Below are positions 19,064 to 25,888 of a DNA stretch of 25,888 bases, piece by piece. The notes below the pieces were generated by a model. It was given only the letters and a program-made list of their open reading frames with translations, was not told where the DNA came from and did not search any database. How positions within the stretch are numbered: position 1 is the stretch's first letter; every line of letters starts with the position of its first letter. The stretch is from contig JAMYWO010000217.1 in the NCBI GenBank assembly GCA_024220525.1, positions 1 through 25,888 of the forward strand, read 5' to 3'. A program made the position numbers and the translations under genes. The stretch comes from Cochliopodium minus (taxonomy: Eukaryota; Discosea; Himatismenida; Cochliopodiidae).

Positions 19064-21101
19064 ATGAGGTTCTTTGTTTGTATTTTATTATCTACTATAT
19101 TCTTTGCATTCTCCATATCAGCAAAAATATCAACCCTATATCATATCTCAGATTTTCATTATGGTATCGAAAAAAATTTTGTGAAATTCATAAACAAAAC
19201 TAACTCGATCCAGATCCTCTTTATAATGGTAACTATTTAATTGAATTGATTTACATTATTTCATTTAACAAATTAATTAAGCATCATTCAATTCTTCGAC
19301 CTATTGCCGAAATGTTGCAAATCATATAAAGAAAGATAATCATAAATTCATTCAACAGAATGTACAATTTGGACAGTAAAATGATCATACATCAAAATAA
19401 TTTTCAAAAATTTGATTTTTTGCTTAGATATGGCTGTGATTCTCCTGCACTTTTAGTTTCAACTGTGTAATTATCATTTTTTTCGTATGTTTGTTGTAAA
19501 ATAATTTTTTTTGAAGTTTGAAAAGCATGCAAAAGGTAAATGCAAGTTTGATAACTTGCCAATAGAATTATAATCCTTCATCAAATAGTTACACAGCAAG
19601 CCAGAAATAATAATCTAGTAAAAATCAATTTTTTTAAAAAGGAAATAACATATTAAGCATAATTAATCTTCAATTATAATAGTACCGGGGATTTTGCAGC
19701 ACATAATCTCGATAATGAAACATTGGAAATAGAAACCATAACTTATCTCACCAAACAAATAACTGACACCTTTCCTGATGCTCTATTTGTTCCAAGTATT
19801 GGAAATAATGATAATGTGTTGGATTATGAAATACCTGATGCTTCATGGTTAAAAGTATTATACAAAATATGGCAAAGATGGATTCCAGGTAAAATAAAGA
19901 ATCCAAGTTTTTCTGTATTACATTTTAAATTCATTTGGATAGATCATTCTGTTCAAGATTTTTTGAGAGGAGGATACTTTTATGTTGATCATCATGATTT
20001 GAGAATAATGAGTCTCAACACCATCTTTGTAAAAAAAAATAGATTTTTTTTGTTTAAGAAACAAACTAATATAAACAAATAAAGTATGCTTTGGAGAACA
20101 ACGAAACAGTGCCTGACCCAGGTAAGAATTTTTTTTTGTTTTTAGAAAAGTAATTTTTTATTTAAAATTTATTATAGGTAACCAATTTGCTTGGATGAAA
20201 GCCACTTTGGCCGATGCACAAAGAAAGGGAAAGGTAGTTTACATCATTGGACATATTGCACCTGGGTGCAATGTGTTTCATTATCAACATTTATGGGTCA
20301 ATCAATACGTTGATACTTATTTGTCTATCCTCGCCCAATACGCTGGTGTAATTACAGGTAAAAAAAAAATTTTTTTTTTATCATTATTGAAATGAATAAC
20401 TTTTTTTTCCAAAAGCGCAATTGTTCGGGTATGATTCAAATCTTTATTATTTTTGATGATTTATTTAAATCATTTTAAAGGCACACACATCGTGATGAAT
20501 ACAAAGTTTTCAAAGTGAATTATACCAACCCCCAAAATAACGTTACACAGACTGTACCCAAAGCCATTCTCTTGACTTCCTCTTTATCTCCCATCACCGA
20601 CACCAATCCTTCTTACAGATTAGTGTTTTACGACACAGATAGCTATGTGATTAAAGATTATGATGAATATTATGCTGATTTAGGTAGAACTAATTTTTTA
20701 TTGGCTTTTTTACGATTTTATTTTGTTTTTCTTAATTTCTTTTTAATGAAAATTTAAATATTGATTTTTCTTTTTCAATTTTTTGTTCAGGAGTTTTGGC
20801 TACTAACCAATCACTCGAGTTTTCTTTGGAGTATGATTTTGACACTGCTTACCAGTCTCTTGATTTAACAGATACAAGTATCCAAGGTCTTTTACATGCC
20901 ATGCAACTTAACCCTCTTCTGTTTGATGAATGGATGATGAGGTTTGATATAATTAGATTTTGTTGTTATATTATCTGTTTACTAATCATTTTTATTTTTA
21001 GGAGAACTGTTCTGTACAATAGTGAAAGATATGCTTATTTTTGTGCCATCACTCATCTTGATGGAAATGATTTCGATAGATGCATCATTAGAAAAGATTA
21101 A
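19064..21101 (+). CDS. Secreted acid-sphingomyelinase-like metallophosphodiesterase, 12 exons
   Basis: A predicted secreted or lysosomal phosphodiesterase of the SMPDL3/acid sphingomyelinase group (calcineurin-like metallophosphoesterase fold). The exons I infer are 19064-19163, 19282-19375, 19428-19466, 19517-19535, 19589-19617, 19683-20028, 20085-20121, 20178-20357, 20416-20428, 20481-20683, 20791-20941 and 21002-21101, giving 1311 nt (436 aa). A signal peptide spans 1-20. Metal-binding motifs are complete: ISDFHY (D30, H32), TGDFAAHN (D97), SIGNNDN (N135-D137), IGHIAPG and GHTHRDEY. YGCDSPALL is the family's conserved cysteine segment. The GHTH motif is built across a 13-nt exon. Exons 2-5 were found by matching reading phase to family motifs. 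Exon 1 could run on to a donor at 19229, but only the donor at 19164 keeps the frame. Substrate (lipid or nucleotide) cannot be told from sequence. Confidence 0.88.
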
Positions 21102-21214
21102 ATCATTTTTTTTAATTATTGTCTCATACCAAGTCACAATTATTTGATTCTTAAATTGGTTCTCCTTTATAATATTAAAAAAATTAAAAAATTAAAAAAT
21201 AAAAAAAAAAAAAA
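21102..21214 (+). other. Intergenic spacer with poly(A) leader of the LRR gene
   Basis: A 113-bp spacer between two plus-strand genes. It holds the upstream gene's 3' flank and ends in about 15 consecutive A residues directly before ATG 21215. Nothing else is visible. Confidence 0.45.
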
Positions 21215-24200
21215 ATGGAGAATCATCAAGAAACTTCTTTTACTGAAGATGATTTATTATTCAGAAAGGTAAAAAAAAAATAAGATCAAATATATTGTGT
21301 TCAAAAAAAAGAATTTTTTTTCGAATAGATTTTGGAAGAAGAAAAATTAACAGTTTCTTTGATAGAGAAATTCAAAAATTGCAATCTCACAACGATCTCA
21401 ATCAAAAATTATGAGAAATATTCAGCAAAAGAAAGAAGAATATATCCTCTCTTTGATATTTTCAAGTTCAATGACAAAAAATCAAGAATGAGATTGGTTG
21501 GTCACTTGAATAAAGAAATGATAAGAAAGATCTTCGAAATAGATAGTCTCAAAACAATCGAAATTACCAATTTTATAGAAATGGATGCTGATTGTATTGA
21601 TTGGAAGAGGGGATTACCAAAGAATTTGGAAAATCTCAATTTTTCCAAAACAAATGTTGATGACAGATTTCTATATGAGCTATGGTAAAAGAATTATCTG
21701 TTGATTTTTTATCTTCAAATTATTTATCTCTCTCAATCTTTATCAATCATTTAGCTATTCAAAAATTGCTCCTCAAATAAAATCATTGAATTTAAAGAAC
21801 AGTTTGGGTATGCATTTTTTTTTGGAAATTAATTTGAATTTCATCTTATTAATTTGAAAATATCATTTCAATCTCCTTTAGTAACCAAAGATGGATTGAA
21901 ATATCTTGAAAAACTCGCTAGTTTGACAAGTTTAGATTGTAGATTAGAAAATCTGACAGCATCAGATTTTCTCTATTTATATCCACTCAAAGATAGATTG
22001 ATAAAGTTGAAACTGTACACTAACGAAGATCTCTCACAATTCGAAAAAATAAAGGATATCTCTGTCAGAGCGATCAAGCCAATAAGAGAAGTGATACAAC
22101 GCTACGAACAACTTTCGATTGATGATATCGTTGAATTAAAAACAATGGAGGGAATGAATTTCAAAAAACTAAAACTCGACACCACAAGTAGCTACAGAAA
22201 TGTTCAAGAAGGAAACCCTTTAGGTAAAGTATCTGAAATAGAGGGTTTGAAAAGCCTCGAGATAAAATTTGGTTACAACGTAAAGTATGACGTCTCGAAT
22301 TTTATAAAATTCAAAGGGCTGGAAAGACTGAGAATGAACGACGGATTCACAAAAGAGCTCAACAAACTCGAACAATTGGAAATTCCATTCTGCGAAACCC
22401 TCACCGAACTCGATCTAACCCAAACCAGAGACTATGACAAAGAATATCACGAATTGAACAATGCAAACGAAGGGTATCGACCCATATTTTTGAACGATGG
22501 GTTTTCTCAAAACATTCATCTCTTCACCAACTTGAGAAAGTACAGGGGCCTTCCTTCTCCTGATTTTGATATTTCCAAGTGGCTTGATGAACATTTCCCG
22601 AAAGATCAAGAATCTAAAGTGTTGAGAAAGGTAGAGTTTCTGGGTATTCCTGCTTACGAGGAGCTCATTCTAAGATTTTTCCACAAAGAAAGAAAAATCG
22701 AGTGTTTTCCTCAATTAATCAACTTGGATTTGAGATACCCCGTCAAATCTTACGAGGTGGATTATGAACTTCCAGAATACATTGGGACTTTGATTTATAA
22801 TCAATGCAGACTTCCTGACAGTTTGGAATTTCTTCACGTGGCCATGGGAAATAAAGATGGAGATGAATGTTCCTTGGATTTCTTGAAAAACCTCACCAAA
22901 TTGAAATACCTTGTGGTTGCCTTGCCTTCTGCTACTGAAATAGACAAAAAATTTGAGAAGATCTACTTCAACAACTTGGAACCTCTTTTAAACCTTCAGT
23001 CTTTGAGATTTTTGGAGATTACTGGGGAAACATATGAATTTGAGAGTAACTTTGCTTTAATTTTTTACTTATCTTTTAATTTTTTGGTTTTTTTTTATCT
23101 TTTTGGTTTTTTTATTATAATTCATATTTTTTAATTATTTTTTCTTAAATTTTTTTATTTTTTAATGTTTCATCCTTAAATTTTTTATTTTATTTTTTAT
23201 AAATTTTTTGTTTTATTTAGATCTTCCAGAGGAAACAAGAGAAGAGTTGGGAGGCAAAGATGAAGGATGGAATGTACTCGGTAAATTGGAGAATTTGGAG
23301 TACTTGGACATCTCAGCACATTACGACATAGGAAACTCTTTCATTGCAGCGATTTCCAGCCTGAAATACCTTTCTTACTTAAACTTGTCGGAATGTGGAT
23401 ACATCACTGACATTTCTCCTCTTTCAGAGCTTCCAAACCTGAAATTCTTGAACTCAGTGGATATGCTAAGATTGAAGAAAGTGTTTGGGAAACAAGAATC
23501 CCTTCAAAGTTGGAAGTGCAACAATATTTTGGGTAAAATTTTGGACGGATTGGAAGTGAACATTCATCTTCCCAACTTGACTGAACTCGACATCGATTCT
23601 GATAAAGAACTCACAGAAAAAGGAATGAAATATATACTTGAATTCCCTTCCATCAAAAGAGTCACCTTTGCGCATGATTGCAATGTGAAAGTTGCATGGC
23701 TTCATCACCTTTCAAAGTCCAAGACAATCGAATACTTACAGTTGAGAAGTTGCCCCGACGTGACCGACTACAAAAAGAAACAAGAATTGCTCGTGTCTTA
23801 TGAAGTAGAACAACTCATTGTGAAACACACTCTCAAGGATCCCCTCAAAGAGTTCGTTTTGGAGCCTCTTTTAACCGAGTTTATTCCTTATGCTACTCTC
23901 TTCCAAAAGTTCATCTTGGAACAATTAGAGTTGCTTTATCAAAATACCCTCAAAGATGTTCAGTCATTCATTTCCGAAAACAATGTTAGTGGAGTGGAGC
24001 TCCGCAAAATCTTCGCTCTCCAATTTTCTAAACACAGATTTTCTCCTGTTTATTTTGAGGTTTTTAATAAGTTGCTTTCCAACCCTCTTTTCGACACCAA
24101 ATCTCTCCAAACTTTATTTTTTAGGAAATTGAACAGTGAGATCAACAAAAATTGGCCTCAATTAAGATACAGAATTTTTTCTAACAAGAAAATCATTGAT

Positions 24201-24230
24201 TTCATTCCTATCAAATATCACAAACAGTAA
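21215..24230 (+). CDS. Leucine-rich-repeat protein, 5 exons
   Basis: A protein of 878 aa from exons 21215-21268, 21329-21684, 21755-21807, 21882-23045 and 23221-24230 (2637 nt, phases consistent). The function is not recognised. Leucine-rich segments recur through most of the length: LKTIEITNFIEM, LENLNFSKTNV, IKSLNLKNSL, LTSLDCRLENL, LKSLEIKFGYN, LTELDLTQT, LINLDLRYPV, LRFLEITGE, LEYLDISAHYDI, LSYLNLSECGYI and LTELDIDSDKEL. The spacing is irregular, closer to the long cysteine-containing and internalin-like repeats than to a tight 24-residue array. The last 170 residues or so, after VTDYKKKQEL, are predicted helical and lack LRRs. No signal peptide, membrane segment, F-box or kinase motif is seen, so it is probably an intracellular scaffold. 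Intron 4 (23046-23220) is strongly T-rich. Confidence 0.85.
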
Positions 24231-24681
24231 TTTTATTTTTATTTTTATTTTTATTTTTTATTTTTTTTACATTTTTTATCAATTATTTTATTTTTATTCA
24301 TTTTCTTGATTAAAGATACATGAGTCTCAATACATTCATTGGTAATGCATGGAACATCAGCTTTACTAATAAAGAGCTCAAGATTTACAGATCCTTCCAA
24401 AAAACCAAAAGTATTGTGTTCTTGTTGATTCTCATCAAGAGGATAAAGATGTTCATACCTAAGAGATTGTTTCAATACATCATCTCTTTCCTCAGTTTTT
24501 GATTAATTATTTATACGTTTCATTTTTGAAAAATTCAGAATGTGGGATAATTAAAATTTATTTATTATTCAGCTAATGGACATTTTTGATCTCAACTTAT
24601 ACAACCAAATGATTTAGGAGCCGAAATTTTAACCAAATTTTTTCTCAGATCAACAGAGGGGAAAAAAAAAAAATATAAAAA
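24231..24681. other. Intergenic region with a coding-like stretch on the minus strand
   Basis: The first 70 bp are an ATTTTT-type repeat after the LRR stop codon. Positions 24305-24505 are less AT-rich and look coding. The remainder (24506-24681) is AT-rich and ends in an A-run before the next ATG. No complete gene can be built here. Confidence 0.5.
24251..24505 (-). pseudogene. Possible gene remnant or orphan exon, unknown family
   Basis: Read on the minus strand, the open stretch starts near 24505 and contains protein-like sequence (RYEHLYPLDENQQEH, FGFLEGSVNLELFI and CITNECIETHVSLI), then runs into a lysine/asparagine-rich tail made by the A/T repeat. There is no ATG in frame, and the flanking 70-180 bp have no convincing further exons. 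The plus strand is also open here (24320-24502, ATG-started) but gives a less protein-like, isoleucine- and phenylalanine-rich product. It may be the relic of a duplicated exon, or chance. Confidence 0.25.
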
Positions 24682-25716
24682 ATGAATTTCTCTTTCAAGA
24701 AATATGAAGATAAAGATGAAAATTCGACATACAAAGTTTTGAAAAAAAGCAGCAAAAAGATAACATGCCTTATCAAAGATAATGAAATACACTGCTATAA
24801 AAAATTGAGTGATAATAATTTATTGTTCTCAATATCGTTGAAAGGGTCAAAGGAATTGATAGAAAAAGAGCAATTTATTATTTTGGAGAACAATAAGGAA
24901 TCATTCATCTTCCTCAGTGAGGATAAAGAGAATATTCAATCTTTTGTAAATGAAATCCAATCTATTATCTCCAAGAACCATGATATATTCAAACGACAAC
25001 AGAATATCCTCTCCAATAAAATCATTAAGAAATCGATGGAGGATATGATACGAAATACCTCTTCCATCAATAAAAATGAAATCAATAGATCTGTATATGA
25101 ATCCACTGCTGCTTTTGTATTGAGTGCTCCCTTAGAGAAGAAAAATTCGATCAGTTATATAGGTATAAAACTCTTATGATATCTTTTTATTAAACATATT
25201 GATTGTTGAGTTCATTTGATCCTTATATTAATTTTTATATAAAATTTTCTTTCAAATAAACTTGATTGAATGATATCAAATCAAGTGGGTTGATTTAAAA
25301 TATTTAGATTTAAAAGGATATTTATAAACGGAAGATTGTATTTAAAAATGTAGTAATCAGGCATTGTAAAATCATGATAAACCAAATTTATATGGATCAT
25401 ATATATTTCTTAAAAAAAAAAAAATTTTCTTATAATTATGACCGATGATACATGTATCATGTTACCATAGAATTCTATTGAAAAAATTATTTCAAAAAAT
25501 AATTTTTTTATAAAAAAACAAATTTATTTTTCTTCAACTACTAATCCTTCCGGTTTTTGTTTACCGAACAGAAAGGGGTTTGGGAGATTACAACAGGCTC
25601 TTTCAGGAAACTTACGCAAAATGGATAGAGATAGATGACGACACACCAGTCAATTCTCAAATACAAATCAATTTAAATTTGATCCATTTGGCAGAGGATT
25701 TTATAAATAGTGCCAG
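24682..25716 (+). CDS. PH-like domain protein, 3' end beyond the window
   Basis: Two exons are visible, 24682-25162 and 25572-25716, joined in phase 1. The donor at 25717 opens an intron or further exon that cannot be resolved before the window ends. About residues 15-105 have the pattern of a pleckstrin-homology domain: alternating beta strands (ITCLIKDNEIHCYKK, LLFSISLKGS, EQFIILENN and SFIFLSED) closed by a C-terminal helix (KENIQSFVNEIQSII). A helical segment follows, and exon 2 begins RGLGDYNRLFQETYAKW, helical and acidic, with no family I recognise. A PH domain would suggest membrane lipid binding, perhaps in a Rho/Ras regulator or kinase, but the catalytic part, if any, lies outside. 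The start is the first ATG, just after an A-rich leader. Confidence 0.65.
25163..25571 (+). other. 409-nt intron of the PH-like gene
   Basis: It runs from GTATAAAAC to ACCGAACAG, phase 1. It is AT-rich with no repeat array, open frame or RNA-like structure that I can support. Confidence 0.6.
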
Positions 25717-25799
25717 GTATTGTTTTTTTGTTTTTTTTTTTTTACCTGATTTTTTCCTTTAGCAAAATAGAAATTAATTTATATTTCATTTTTTTCATT

Positions 25800-25888
25800 T
25801 TCTATAAAAATTTTTTTTATTTTTTATTTTTTATTTTTTATTTTTTATTTTTTATTTTTTATTTTTCATTTTTTATTTTTTATTTTTT
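25800..25888 (+). repeat. Heptamer-like ATTTTTT direct repeat at the right edge
   Basis: At least ten tandem units of ATTTTTT, with one T-to-C change near 25867, run to the end of the window. It lies in the last intron or 3' part of the PH-like gene. It is probably a slippage-prone microsatellite. Confidence 0.85.

Noticed and set aside
19164-19240. Extension of phosphodiesterase exon 1 to the donor at 19229
   Set aside because: Using that donor puts the next exon in a frame with an early stop and loses the path to YGCDSP. The donor at 19164 keeps the frame.
1-25888. ATTTTTT-type repeats at both window ends as possible telomeres
   Set aside because: The repeat is in the same orientation at both ends (T-rich on plus), whereas telomeres would be inverted, and similar A/T microsatellites occur in the introns. 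More likely assembly breaks or window edges in slippage-prone DNA.
1-25888. tRNA, rRNA, CRISPR arrays or transposons
   Set aside because: I saw no cloverleaf with conserved tRNA boxes, no rRNA-like sequence, no spaced repeats, and no transposase or reverse-transcriptase motifs on either strand.

Overview
The window looks like nuclear DNA from a unicellular eukaryote, most likely an amoeboid or flagellate protist. It is very AT-rich, with long A/T homopolymer stretches. Seven of its eight genes carry introns. Most introns are about 50-250 nt, with GT at the donor and a T-rich tract before AG. Genes lie 50-450 bp apart and use the standard code (TAA and TAG stops, no in-frame stops in the models). 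The protein set (kinesin-3, CDK11-type kinase, Rho-like and Roco GTPases, LRR protein, acid-sphingomyelinase-like phosphodiesterase, CGVCNGDG-type cysteine-rich secreted protein) fits Heterolobosea, Anaeramoebae or Amoebozoa. The sequence alone does not settle which.

Layout. 1-185: A/T repeat. 5987-186 (-): a complete kinesin-3 (motor, FHA, coiled coil, KIF1-type middle, C-terminal PH) rebuilt from 13 exons, 1418 aa. 7196-6114 (-): an intronless CDK11-like kinase, 360 aa. 7386-8941 (+): a four-pass membrane protein, 7 exons, 198 aa. 14022-9241 (-): a 12-exon gene for a 1376-aa multidomain signalling protein. 16498-14235 (-): a secreted LamG-like/cysteine-rich protein, 667 aa. 19008-16648 (-): a double-AAA ATPase, possibly Pex1-like, 754 aa. 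19064-21101 (+): a secreted acid-sphingomyelinase-like phosphodiesterase, 12 exons, 436 aa. 21215-24230 (+): a leucine-rich-repeat protein, 878 aa. 24682 to the right edge (+): a gene starting with a PH-like domain, cut off by the window. All exon models were made by hand by matching splice sites, reading phase and family motifs. In each complete multi-exon model the summed coding length is a multiple of three.

The most striking object is the gene at 14022-9241. It appears to join a Rho-family domain, MORN-like repeats, a Roc GTPase, a COR domain, a short cysteine cluster and a protein kinase in one polypeptide. The Rho domain keeps the Rho fold signature but has changes in all the nucleotide-binding motifs (P-loop, switch I Thr, DTAGQ, TKLD, SAL). 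It therefore looks like a pseudo-GTPase placed upstream of an apparently intact Roc GTPase and an apparently intact kinase. Within the kinase, a 51-nt intron of 3n length without stops sits in the activation segment.

The genes do not form an obvious pathway. They look like an ordinary compact stretch of chromosome, with one unusual signalling fusion, one very short divergent promoter (19009-19063) and several very small exons (13-29 nt).
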